Shown: positions 7,215-15,420 of the stretch, piece by piece | Layout of the letters: every line of letters begins with the position of its first letter | Numbering within the stretch: position 1 is the first letter of the stretch | Source: Brachyspira pilosicoli | Lineage (GTDB): Bacteria; Spirochaetota; Brachyspiria; Brachyspirales; Brachyspiraceae | Assembly (NCBI RefSeq): GCF_019402445.1 | Contig: NZ_SRZM01000133.1 | Coordinates: 1-15,428, forward strand | Length of the DNA: 15,428 bases | Reading direction: 5' to 3' | Made by a program: the position numbers and the translations under genes | Notes under the pieces: model-generated | Database searches by the model: none | Told to the model about the DNA's origin: nothing | Seen by the model: the letters and a program-made list of their open reading frames with translations, nothing else

Positions 7215-8883
7215 AGTAATAGTTGCTATATTATTTTTATTAAATGTTTCTGTCTTATTTTCTCAAACTACAATTACGGCTAAACTCTCTGATGAAAAAA
7301 TAGGTGTCGGTGAGCTTTTTAGTTTATCTGTAACTATTAATAATACAAAAGGAAAGGTTACAATACCAAACATAGACGGCTTATTATTAAGAGGAACTTC
7401 GCAAACAAGAAATATGACATTAAGCGGTGGTACTTTTAAATCTATTCAAACCTATAGTTATACTTATGTTGCAAATAGGGTTGGAGTGTATAAAATAGAT
7501 AATATCACTGTAAAAATAGATAATACAACTTACAAGGCAAATCCTGTTGTTTTAGAGGTTGTAGACGAGCCTGTGCGGGAAAGGCAAAGTGATGCTCCTG
7601 ATTCTGATTCTTTTGATAGATTTATGAATTATTCTGAAGATATACATGTTGAAAACACTATAAATAAAACAGAAGTATATTTGTATGAGCCTATATATAT
7701 TATACAAAAAGCATATACTCATATTCCTGTTAATGTGGTTGGCATATCTAAAATAGCAGACAGAACAGATTTTATTTCTTATACGGATTCTTCTGAGTAT
7801 AATTCTTTTACAGAGATAATTAATGGTAAAAGAGTGAGCGTTATACCATTAAAAAAAGAGGTGTTATATGCTTTAAAAGATGGAGATAAAAGCATTATTA
7901 CTACAGAGTTTGTTTTTGAAAAGAATAATATGTTTTTTGATAGAGTTCTTTATGGTGAAGAAGAATATAATATAAAGGTTCTACCTCTTCCTGATAATAC
8001 AGGGTACAAAAACTTTTCAGGCGGTGTTGGTGAGTTTGATTTTACTGTTAAGGCTAATAAAACTAATTTAAAAATAGGTGAAGAGGTTGTTATTAGTTTA
8101 GAGGTTTTTGGAGAGGGAAATACTTCTATTATAAATATGCCTAGTATTGATACAAATATCAATAAATATTTTTCTGTTTATCAGCCAAAAACATACGAAA
8201 CTAATTGGTTTGAAGATGATAGAATGATGGCCAAAAAGACAAAACAGTATGTTATGGTTGCTACTAATAGCGGAGAGTTTAGCTTGTCAAATATAGCTTT
8301 TTGTTATTTTTCTCCAGAGGCTAAAAGTTATAGTAATGTTTATTCAGAAAGTATATCTTTTAATATGATGGGTGGCAATATTGGCTCTTCTTCTTTTATT
8401 GATAATAATAATCAGCCTAATGTTATTAATATTAAAGACACTTACATTAAAAAAAATGAAAAATATTTTAATTTGTTAAACATTAATATCGTTTATATTT
8501 ATATACTTATTTTAATAATATTTTCTTTTATTATAGTATTTTCTAAGAAGATTAAAACATTAGCTTTATCTCCTTCAAACAATAATAATAAAGAATCTGG
8601 TATTAGTATTATGATTTCAAATTATAATGAGGGAAATAGAGAAGAGTATTGTAAAAGTGTTATTTCCTATATTGAAAAAGAGATTCAAAAGAAATTAAAT
8701 ACAAACTCTAAAAATATTTATTTGGAATTAAAGGGCAGGGTAGAAGAAGAAAAAATAAAAGAGATAAAGTCTATAATAGATTCTTGTGAGAGGGAGCTTT
8801 ATTCTGGAAATAAACAGAGTGAGAATAGAGATTATCATAGTAAGGCTATTGAAATAATTAGTAGTATTAACAAAAAGAAGTGA
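7198..8883 (+). CDS. batD: BatD-like oxygen tolerance membrane protein
   Basis: About 561 residues from a TTG at 7198. That start is chosen because GGAGG (7188-7192) is five bases upstream, and translation from it begins directly with a signal peptide (MIKIGKVIVAILFLLNVSVLFS). In-frame ATGs at 7168 and 7183 have no site and would add a hydrophilic stretch before the signal. The large periplasmic part is beta-rich and includes the family-like ITAKLSDEKIGVGELFSLSVTI start (about residues 26-47) and a related later domain around LKIGEEVVISLEVFGEGN. One membrane segment (about 430-449) is followed by a cytoplasmic tail of about 110 residues. BatD carries no known enzyme motif; it is thought to act with the VWA proteins BatA/B in the envelope. 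The gene overlaps batC by 17 bases, which suggests coupled translation. Confidence 0.85.
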   Translation: MIKIGKVIVAILFLLNVSVLFSQTTITAKLSDEKIGVGELFSLSVTINNTKGKVTIPNIDGLLLRGTSQTRNMTLSGGTFKSIQTYSYTYVANRVGVYKIDNITVKIDNTTYKANPVVLEVVDEPVRERQSDAPDSDSFDRFMNYSEDIHVENTINKTEVYLYEPIYIIQKAYTHIPVNVVGISKIADRTDFISYTDSSEYNSFTEIINGKRVSVIPLKKEVLYALKDGDKSIITTEFVFEKNNMFFDRVLYGEEEYNIKVLPLPDNTGYKNFSGGVGEFDFTVKANKTNLKIGEEVVISLEVFGEGNTSIINMPSIDTNINKYFSVYQPKTYETNWFEDDRMMAKKTKQYVMVATNSGEFSLSNIAFCYFSPEAKSYSNVYSESISFNMMGGNIGSSSFIDNNNQPNVINIKDTYIKKNEKYFNLLNINIVYIYILILIIFSFIIVFSKKIKTLALSPSNNNNKESGISIMISNYNEGNREEYCKSVISYIEKEIQKKLNTNSKNIYLELKGRVEEEKIKEIKSIIDSCERELYSGNKQSENRDYHSKAIEIISSINKKK

Positions 8884-8892
8884 CTTTTATTT

Positions 8893-9570
8893 ATGTGTAT
8901 GAAAAAAATTATTATAATGCTTTTACTTTTTGGATGCAATTTCCTTTTTGCTCAAAATGATTTGGAAAGTATCAACAATATATTTAAAAATGCAAATGAT
9001 TTATATAATCAAGGGCAATATATAGAGGCTAATAATTTATATCTTAATTTAATAAGCTCTAATGTGGTGTCTAAAGATTTGTATTATAATTTAGCTTCTT
9101 CATATTATGAGATTAATAGTAATGGTTATGCAGTATTATGGTATGAGAGAGCTTTGAATATATCTCCTTTCGATAAAGAGATTAAAAACAATATAAATAA
9201 AATAACAGAAAGAAAAGATTATGATTCTTTTTATATAATTGCTTTTTATATAAGTTTAGTTTTGTTTGTATTTTTTAGTGCATTTTTATTTGTATTGTTT
9301 ATTAAAAAGAAAAACATAAATTTTTTATTATTAACTAGCTCTATTATTTTTCTTATTTTTTCTATATACTCATATAATATTATAAAATCAGATTATATTA
9401 TCATTATTAGAAACACTAACATATATAGTGGAAGCAGTGTAAAGTCTGATATTGTATCTAGTGTGTATGAGGGAGAAAAATTTAGAGTGATAAAAGAGTC
9501 CTCTAATTGGTATTATGTTAAAGGCATATCAAAAGGCTGGATTAACAAAGAAGATTTAGAGAAAATATAA
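8893..9570 (+). CDS. batE: BatE-like protein: TPR, two membrane segments, SH3-like domain
   Basis: The protein is 225 residues, last gene of the Bat cluster, nine bases after batD. In order: a signal peptide (KKIIIMLLLFGCNFLFA), a TPR region (about 28-105, with YNQGQYIEANNLYLNL and KDLYYNLASSYYEIN), two membrane helices (about 113-137 and 143-162), and a C-terminal bacterial SH3-type domain (about 170-225; NTNIYSGSSVKSDIVSSVYEGEKFRVIKE pattern shortened by me, ending in GWINKEDL). This domain order is that of BatE. The start is either ATG 8893 or ATG 8899; the latter gives a cleaner MKK signal start, and neither has a clear Shine-Dalgarno. It ends 15 bases from the convergent kinase gene with no obvious terminator between. 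Confidence 0.8.
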   Translation: MCMKKIIIMLLLFGCNFLFAQNDLESINNIFKNANDLYNQGQYIEANNLYLNLISSNVVSKDLYYNLASSYYEINSNGYAVLWYERALNISPFDKEIKNNINKITERKDYDSFYIIAFYISLVLFVFFSAFLFVLFIKKKNINFLLLTSSIIFLIFSIYSYNIIKSDYIIIIRNTNIYSGSSVKSDIVSSVYEGEKFRVIKESSNWYYVKGISKGWINKEDLEKI

Positions 9571-9585
9571 AAAATATAGTTTGAA

Positions 9586-11262
9586 TTATTTTTTCTTTAT
9601 ATATTTTCTTACAAATCTGCTTATAATCATAATAAATCCCATAATTCCAGATAATAAGAAACCCACAAGCCCAACTAATGATATTCCATGTATTAGCGGA
9701 GGCATTTTTGTAGCTATTATAAGTCCGCTTGAAATAATTAATGAAGCTAATACTATAGAATAGCTTAATCTATCTCCCAAGCTATCTAAAGTATTTGCAA
9801 GAGTTTCTAATTTTTTATGTTCAAGCTGTATTCTTATATTGCCTTTTTTCATTAGGTTTATAACTTCACCCAAATCAGAAGGTACATTTTTTAATACATG
9901 AAAATAATCATTGATTAAATTTCTAGATTGTTTTAATAGATTATCAGGCTTTAATTGTTCTTTAACATACTTGAAAGCAAAAGGCTTTATATGTTCTATT
10001 AATTTAAGGTCTTTATCTAAATCTCTTCCCACACCTTCTAATACTATTAAAGATTTTATAAGAAGCATTATATTTCCAGAGAGCATTAATCTAAACTCTC
10101 TTATTATAGATATAAGTTCATTAAATATATCTTCTATGTTTATGTTTTCTAATGGCATATCTATATATTTGTTTACAAGCATAAATATAGCCATATTAAA
10201 ATCTTCCATATTTTGCACTTCACTATGATTGCATAAATCAAGTACAGCTTTAGCAAGATTAATATAATCAGCATTATTGATGCTCATTATAAGAGAAGAG
10301 AAAGCCTCTTTTGAAGTAGGAGGTATAAACCCAATCATACCGAAATCTAAAAAACATAATACATTGTTATCCAAAGCCATTAAATTACCTGGGTGCGGGT
10401 CGGCATGAAAGAAGCCTAATTTAAATATTTGCTCTAATACACAATCAACACCAATAGAAACTAGTTTTTTTCTATCATATTTAGTATCATCAGGACTAAT
10501 ATCAGAGATTTTAATTCCTTCTATATATTCCATAGTTAATATATTTTTTGTGCTATACTCTTCATAGATTTTAGCTATTTTTATATTTTTATTATTTTTG
10601 AAAAACTTTTGGAATTTTATAGTGTTGTTTTTTTCAAAATTAAAATCTAATTCCTGTAAGAGTTGATTTTTAAAAGCCTTTATTAGTTTCTCAGGTCTTA
10701 TTAAAGCAAACTCTTCGTTATATTTTTCTAGTATAGAAGAAAGCCAAGTTATTATTTCAATATCATTAAGTATATTTTCTTCTATGTTTGGTCTTTTTAC
10801 TTTTATAGCAACTTTTTCGCCTGTTTTTAATACAGCAGTATGCACTTGAGAAATTGAGGCACTTGCTTTAGGTGTAGTGTCAAAAGATTCAAAAGCTTCA
10901 GTTATAGGTTTTTGTAATTCTTGTTCTACTATTGCTACGGCTTCTTTTTCATCAAAAGGCTTAACATTGTTTTGAAGTTTTTTTAATTCATCAATAATGT
11001 CTTTTGGAAGTATATCGCTTCTGTTTGAAAGTATCTGACCTAATTTTACAAATGTAGTACCAAGTTCTTCGCAGGCCATTCTTATTCTTTGACCTCTGCT
11101 ATAACCTCTTAAATCTATACCTTTATATTTTACATTGAATTTCTGTATTGGATTTTTTACCAATTTTAATATAGGTGTAACAGCAATTATATCTTTAAAC
11201 CCATATGCTATTATAACTGATATAATTTCTTTTGTTCTATTTAAAGATTTTTTCCCCTTCAC
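9586..11262 (-). CDS. ABC1/UbiB/AarF-family atypical kinase
   Basis: About 558 residues from GTG 11262, which has GGGG six bases upstream; a TTG at 11274 would add four residues and has no site. The ABC1 kinase signatures are all present (GTG-start numbering): KLGQ (73-76), Ala-rich loop ASASISQVH (133-141) replacing the usual P-loop, ATP-binding Lys154 in VAIKVKRP, MEYIEG, catalytic HADPHPGN (286-293) and DFG (306-308). Two C-terminal membrane helices (about 500-518 and 527-547) anchor it, as in UbiB. UbiB supports ubiquinone synthesis in aerobes, but an anaerobic spirochaete is not expected to make ubiquinone. A role in handling other isoprenoid lipids, or an unknown ATPase function, is more likely. 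It follows the phasin-like gene by about 40 bases and is probably in the same transcript. It is convergent with batE. Confidence 0.88.
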   Translation of the reverse strand: MKGKKSLNRTKEIISVIIAYGFKDIIAVTPILKLVKNPIQKFNVKYKGIDLRGYSRGQRIRMACEELGTTFVKLGQILSNRSDILPKDIIDELKKLQNNVKPFDEKEAVAIVEQELQKPITEAFESFDTTPKASASISQVHTAVLKTGEKVAIKVKRPNIEENILNDIEIITWLSSILEKYNEEFALIRPEKLIKAFKNQLLQELDFNFEKNNTIKFQKFFKNNKNIKIAKIYEEYSTKNILTMEYIEGIKISDISPDDTKYDRKKLVSIGVDCVLEQIFKLGFFHADPHPGNLMALDNNVLCFLDFGMIGFIPPTSKEAFSSLIMSINNADYINLAKAVLDLCNHSEVQNMEDFNMAIFMLVNKYIDMPLENINIEDIFNELISIIREFRLMLSGNIMLLIKSLIVLEGVGRDLDKDLKLIEHIKPFAFKYVKEQLKPDNLLKQSRNLINDYFHVLKNVPSDLGEVINLMKKGNIRIQLEHKKLETLANTLDSLGDRLSYSIVLASLIISSGLIIATKMPPLIHGISLVGLVGFLLSGIMGFIMIISRFVRKYIKKK

Positions 11263-11302
11263 AATATGCCCCAATTTTATAATTATTAATATTGTTTATA
11301 AT

Positions 11303-11614
11303 TTACTGCTGCTGATTATTTATTTTACTTTTTAATTCTTCTAATTCTTTTTTTATAGCATCATATTCTTCTTTTTTTACGTAACCAGCTTTATCCATAG
11401 TGTTTTTTATTCTTTCATCTAAATACTGAGTGATTTCTTCTTTAGTTTCATTAGCCTTAGTAACCATTTCTTTTACAAATTTCTCGCCTTCTTCAGTACT
11501 CATATTCTTATCTTTTACAAACTCTTTTGCAGCCTCTTCTACTTTTTCTTTTCCTTTAAGCATAAATCCTATACCAGTATAAATACCAGATTTAATTTCA
11601 TCAGAAATACCCAT
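11303..11614 (-). CDS. Phasin-like small coiled-coil protein
   Basis: The protein is 103 residues, resembling the small phasin-like family often described as polyhydroxyalkanoate synthesis regulator phasin. An N-terminal amphipathic, glycine-containing segment (EIKSGIYTGIGFMLKGKEK, about 6-24) leads into highly charged helices, and a final coiled coil spans about 79-99 before a QQQ end. The ATG is well supported: AAGGGGG on the minus strand (11628-11622) lies seven bases upstream. No polyhydroxyalkanoate genes are visible in this window, so the phasin label reflects similarity only. Pairing with the membrane-anchored ABC1 kinase suggests a membrane-surface role. The family call rests on pattern recognition of a short helical protein, and function stays open. 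Confidence 0.7.
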   Translation of the reverse strand: MGISDEIKSGIYTGIGFMLKGKEKVEEAAKEFVKDKNMSTEEGEKFVKEMVTKANETKEEITQYLDERIKNTMDKAGYVKKEEYDAIKKELEELKSKINNQQQ

Positions 11615-11649
11615 AATTATTCCCCCTTAAAATTGTTAATTTGTTTATT

Positions 11650-11677
11650 ATTATCTTTTTTTTTAATAAAAAGTCAA
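11650..11677 (-). promoter_or_regulatory. Promoter of the phasin-like and ABC1 kinase genes
   Basis: Read on the minus strand, TTGACT (11677-11672) and GATAAT (11655-11650) are separated by 16 bases, with 5 of 6 matches to each sigma70 hexamer. The expected start near 11643 leaves a leader of about 28 bases that holds the AAGGGGG ribosome-binding site. The promoter is divergent from the ilv promoter. About 85 bases between the two (11678-11762) show nothing else I can name. Confidence 0.6.
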
Positions 11678-11762
11678 CACTCTCAAATTACATATTAGTA
11701 CTTTTTTGAATTATATTTTATTAGATAACATAATTTTTTTATTAAAATATTTGCTTTTGCTA

Positions 11763-11791
11763 TTGCAATATTATTAGAAGTATTATATAAT
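11763..11791 (+). promoter_or_regulatory. Promoter of the ilv operon
   Basis: TTGCAA (11763-11768) and a perfect TATAAT (11786-11791) are separated by 17 bases, the ideal spacing. Transcription would begin near 11798, about 24 bases before the leader-peptide ATG. The leader ribosome-binding site AAGGAG (11809-11814) would fall inside the transcript, which is consistent. Position and spacing make this the strongest promoter candidate in the window. Confidence 0.7.
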
Positions 11792-11804
11792 ATATACTAA
11801 AATA

Positions 11805-12009
11805 AGATAAGGAGAAGATGTATGAAGTCATTTTTCAAACATTTCAATCAAACTAACATATCTATTATTCTCCTATCTCTCATTATTATCCTGTAAAGTT
11901 TCTTTTATAAAAAACAATACACACAAAAAATAAAAAAATAATAATTGTATTCTGTTATATTTGTATATATTTATAATACTATATATAGAATCTAGTAGAT
12001 TTTAGGAGA
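11805..12009 (+). promoter_or_regulatory. Alternative pairing of leader Leu codons with two ribosome-binding sites
   Basis: The leader's tandem Leu codons with the preceding T (11869-11875, TCTCCTA) are exactly complementary to the ilvB ribosome-binding site region (12003-12009, TAGGAGA). Three more pairs can form between TCT 11876-11878 and AGA 11997-11999 across a three-base bulge. The same stretch, 11869-11878, can instead pair with the leader's own site: AGAT (11805-11808) plus AGGAGA (11810-11815), ten pairs with A11809 bulged. These pairings exclude each other. A ribosome stalled on the Ile/Leu codons would cover 11869-11878 and free the ilvB site. Between 11897 and 12002 I see only weak A/T hairpins and no GC-rich stem with a T-run. 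The pairing is seen directly; the mechanism is inferred. Confidence 0.5.
11822..11896 (+). CDS. Ile/Leu-rich leader peptide of the ilv operon
   Basis: A 24-codon frame lies alone between the promoter and ilvB. It starts ATG AAG TCA and stops at TAA 11894-11896. AAGGAG (11809-11814) is seven bases before the ATG, as good as any site in this window. Its last 12 residues are ISIILLSLIIIL: ten of twelve are isoleucine or leucine, end products of the pathway encoded downstream. There is no valine. The leucine codons are CTC, CTA, CTC and CTG, whereas ilvB uses mainly TTA, TTG and CTT; stalling on rarer codons is typical of leader peptides. The stop lies 118 bases before ilvB. Leader peptides of this kind sense charged tRNA through ribosome pausing. 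A small hydrophobic membrane peptide is the alternative, but position and composition favour a regulatory leader. Confidence 0.75.
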   Translation: MKSFFKHFNQTNISIILLSLIIIL

Positions 12010-12014
12010 TTTTT

Positions 12015-13688
12015 ATGCAATTGAATGGTTCAGATGTTTTAATTGAAGTTTTAATAGAGCAGGGAGTAGACACTGTATTTGGTTATCCTGGCGGGGCTGC
12101 TTTAAATATATATGATGCTATTTATAAATATAGAGATAAAATAAAGCATATAATGCCTGTTGATGAGGCAGGAGCTTGTCATGCTGCTGACGGATATGCA
12201 AGAGCAAGCGGAAAAACAGGAGTAGTAATTGCTACAAGCGGACCTGGGGCTACTAACTTAGTAACACCATTAGCTACAGCATATATGGATAGTGTGCCTT
12301 TAATTGCTATTACTGCAAATGTACCTACAAGTTTAATAGGTAAAGATTCTTTTCAAGAGGTTTATATTGCTGGTATCACAATGACTATCACAAAACATAA
12401 TTTTGTTGTTAGAGATATTAATGACTTGGCTGATACCATTAGAAAAGCTTTTTATATAGCAAATACTGGAAGAAAGGGACCTGTTTTAATAGATATACCA
12501 AAAAATATAACTATAGCAGAAACAGAATTCGAAAGAAAACAAAAAATTGTTTCAAAACAAGTTCAAATAAGTTCTGAAGATGAAAATACTATAAAAGAAG
12601 TAGCAAAATTGATAAATGAATCTAAAAAGCCTATCATATATTTTGGTGGAGGGGCTAAAGATTCAAGCGATAAATTAAGAGAGTTTATGATTAATTCTAA
12701 TATACCATCAGTTCATACATTAATGGGAGCTGGTGTATTGGGATATAATGATAAATTAAATATAGGGCTTTTGGGAATGCATGGCTCTGCTACTGCTAAT
12801 AAGGTTATGAACGAAGCTGATTTAATACTTGCTATTGGTACTAGATTTAGTGACAGAGTTGCTTTGAATACTTCTAAATTTGGAGGAACTGCTAAAAAGG
12901 TTCATATAGATATTGACAGAAGTGAGATTAATAAAAATGTTAATGTTGATTATAGTATAATAGGCGATTTGAATGATGTTTTAGATAGATTTAATAAACT
13001 TGTAAAGAGAGTGAAAGATGATGAGTGGGTTAAATATTTATCTGATTTAATATCAAAAGAAAAAGAAGAGAATTTTAAAAGAAACACTAATAAAGACGGC
13101 ATTTATCCTAGCAGAGTTATGAATATAATAGGGGATAAAACTAAAGATGATGCTATTTATGTTACAGATGTTGGTCAGCATCAGATGTGGGCTGTTCAAT
13201 ATATACGCCATACTAAACCTAGGAGCTTTATAACTAGCGGAGGTTTGGGAACTATGGGTTTTGGATATGGTGCTTCTTTAGGTGTTCAGGTTGCTAAGCC
13301 AGATAGGAGAGTAATTCATATAACAGGAGATGGTTCTTTTTATATGAATTTAAATGAGGTTGCTACTGCTGTTGAATATAATTTGCCTATTATAACAATA
13401 ATACTTAATAACAGCACATTGGGTATGGTAAGACAGTGGCAGACAATATTTTATGAATCTAGATATTCAAGCACTGATATAAATAAAAAAATGGATTATG
13501 TAAAAGTAGCTGAAGGATTTGGAGCTAAAGGTTTTAGATGCGAAACTATAAGTGAATTTGAAAGTGCTTTTGAAGAGGCATTAAAATATAAATGTCCTGT
13601 TTGGATAGAATGCGTTATAGATAAAGATTTGAGAGTTTTACCTATGATTCCAGCTGGCGGAACTATAGATGATATAATAGTAGATTAA
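12015..13688 (+). CDS. ilvB: Acetolactate synthase large (catalytic) subunit
   Basis: The protein is 557 residues. It condenses two pyruvates to acetolactate, or pyruvate with 2-oxobutyrate, the first common step to valine, leucine and isoleucine. The three thiamine-diphosphate enzyme domains are present. The N-terminal pyrimidine-binding domain holds Glu51, the cofactor-activating glutamate, followed by GYARASGKTGV and TSGPGATN (74-81). The central domain has FGGGAK and IGTRFSDR. The C-terminal domain has the diphosphate motif GDGSFYMN (438-445) running to LNN (464-466). The RHEQ motif around the catalytic Glu is replaced by VDEA (49-52), which is unusual. The start follows TAGGAG (12003-12008) by six bases. 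It is the first structural gene of ilvB-ilvN-ilvC and appears to be controlled by the leader upstream. Related oxalyl-CoA or glyoxylate enzymes are made unlikely by the adjacent ilvN and ilvC. Confidence 0.93.
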   Translation: MQLNGSDVLIEVLIEQGVDTVFGYPGGAALNIYDAIYKYRDKIKHIMPVDEAGACHAADGYARASGKTGVVIATSGPGATNLVTPLATAYMDSVPLIAITANVPTSLIGKDSFQEVYIAGITMTITKHNFVVRDINDLADTIRKAFYIANTGRKGPVLIDIPKNITIAETEFERKQKIVSKQVQISSEDENTIKEVAKLINESKKPIIYFGGGAKDSSDKLREFMINSNIPSVHTLMGAGVLGYNDKLNIGLLGMHGSATANKVMNEADLILAIGTRFSDRVALNTSKFGGTAKKVHIDIDRSEINKNVNVDYSIIGDLNDVLDRFNKLVKRVKDDEWVKYLSDLISKEKEENFKRNTNKDGIYPSRVMNIIGDKTKDDAIYVTDVGQHQMWAVQYIRHTKPRSFITSGGLGTMGFGYGASLGVQVAKPDRRVIHITGDGSFYMNLNEVATAVEYNLPIITIILNNSTLGMVRQWQTIFYESRYSSTDINKKMDYVKVAEGFGAKGFRCETISEFESAFEEALKYKCPVWIECVIDKDLRVLPMIPAGGTIDDIIVD

Positions 13689-13706
13689 AAATAGTAGGAG
13701 CAAAAA

Positions 13707-14234
13707 ATGAATAACAAACAAAGAAGGGTTTTAGTTTTATTTGTAGATAATAGTTCTGGTGTATTAAATAGAATAACTTTATTGTTTAGTCAAAAGGGTT
13801 TTAATATAGAAACTATTACTTGTTCAGTAACTTGTGTGCCTAGCATATCAAGAATGACTATAGTAACAGAGGGAGATGATTTGCATATTACACAGATTAT
13901 GAAGCAAACTTCTAAACTTATAGAGGTTCATTCAGTTCATCTAATAGACCATTGTAACAGTATAATAAGAGATTTATTATTAGTAAAAATAGAGATAGAT
14001 GATTCTAATAAACGTAGAATTTGTGATATCACTAATGCTCATAATGGGCTTATACTTGATATAGGAAATAAGAGCATGATAGTTGAAATAACAGCTTCTG
14101 CTTCTATAATAGACGGTTATTTAGAGGCTTTAAAAGATTTTAATATATTAGAGCTTTCAAGGACAGGAGTAACATCCATACAGCTGGGTGATGATGTTCC
14201 TGATATGAATATAATAAATAATTTTGAGTTTTAA
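13707..14234 (+). CDS. ilvN: Acetolactate synthase small (regulatory) subunit
   Basis: The protein is 175 residues, usual for the longer class of small subunits. An N-terminal ACT domain (about 7-80) has VDNSSGVLNRITLLFSQKGFNI and SRMTIVTEGDD, the signature region that binds valine for feedback inhibition in this family. The C-terminal domain (about 88-165) activates the catalytic subunit and ends with ELSRTGVTSIQLGDD, close to the family's SRTG pattern. AGGAG (13696-13700) lies six bases before the ATG. It begins 18 bases after the ilvB stop, so the two are co-transcribed and form one enzyme. Some authors use the symbol ilvH for this subunit; the sequence alone does not separate the names. 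Confidence 0.92.
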   Translation: MNNKQRRVLVLFVDNSSGVLNRITLLFSQKGFNIETITCSVTCVPSISRMTIVTEGDDLHITQIMKQTSKLIEVHSVHLIDHCNSIIRDLLLVKIEIDDSNKRRICDITNAHNGLILDIGNKSMIVEITASASIIDGYLEALKDFNILELSRTGVTSIQLGDDVPDMNIINNFEF

Positions 14235-14275
14235 TAATTTTAAATAATTTTTAATAAATATTTTTATAAAACTAA

Positions 14276-15298
<1,023 letters not shown>

Positions 15299-15305
15299 TT
15301 TTTAT

Positions 15306-15345
15306 CCAAGCTTATAATTAAATATTTTAATATTGGAGTTTTGTT
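15306..15345 (+). terminator. Weak candidate terminator after ilvC
   Basis: CCAA (15306-15309) can pair with TTGG (15333-15336), and ATTAAA (15317-15322) with TTTAAT (15326-15331), with a lopsided seven-base internal loop. A T-rich stretch follows. The stem is poor compared with the nox terminator. The ilv transcript may instead continue past the window. Confidence 0.25.
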
Positions 15346-15400
15346 TATATACTGAATATTTTTAACTTTGTTGGAAATTAGTTTTTATATTTTTGTTATT

Positions 15401-15420
15401 TTCGGGGACTAGTCCCCGAA
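15401..15420. repeat. Perfect GC-rich 20-base palindrome at window end
   Basis: TTCGGGGACT is followed directly by its reverse complement AGTCCCCGAA, with CTAG at the centre, then CCCCTACT to the window end. Such a G/C block stands out sharply from the surrounding A/T-only sequence, 103 bases after ilvC. It resembles the start of a dispersed intergenic palindromic repeat. A terminator is less likely, because no T-run follows, but the element is cut by the window edge. Confidence 0.7.

Noticed and set aside
8926..8937. Lipobox-like LFGC in BatE suggesting a lipoprotein
   Set aside because: The residue before GC is Phe, more hydrophobic residues and a possible signal peptidase I site (FLFA/Q) follow, and the protein has its own membrane helices.
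9561..9608. Inverted repeat GAAAATATA/TATATTTTC between the convergent batE and kinase genes as a bidirectional terminator
   Set aside because: Stem is almost entirely A/T and lies largely inside coding sequence; such matches are expected by chance here.
9581..11335. Plus-strand frames opposite the ABC1 kinase and at the phasin end
   Set aside because: They are mirror images of real minus-strand coding sequence, with hydrophobic composition from A/T-rich codons.
11818..11856. Alternative leader start at ATG 11818 in another frame
   Set aside because: It is only three bases from AAGGAG, too close, and gives a 12-residue peptide with no amino acid bias. ATG 11822 has better spacing and a meaningful product.
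11897..12002. Intrinsic terminator or T-box riboswitch between the leader and ilvB
   Set aside because: Only A/T hairpins such as GTATT...AATAC are visible, without a following T-run. I see no T-box sequence or specifier-type structure.
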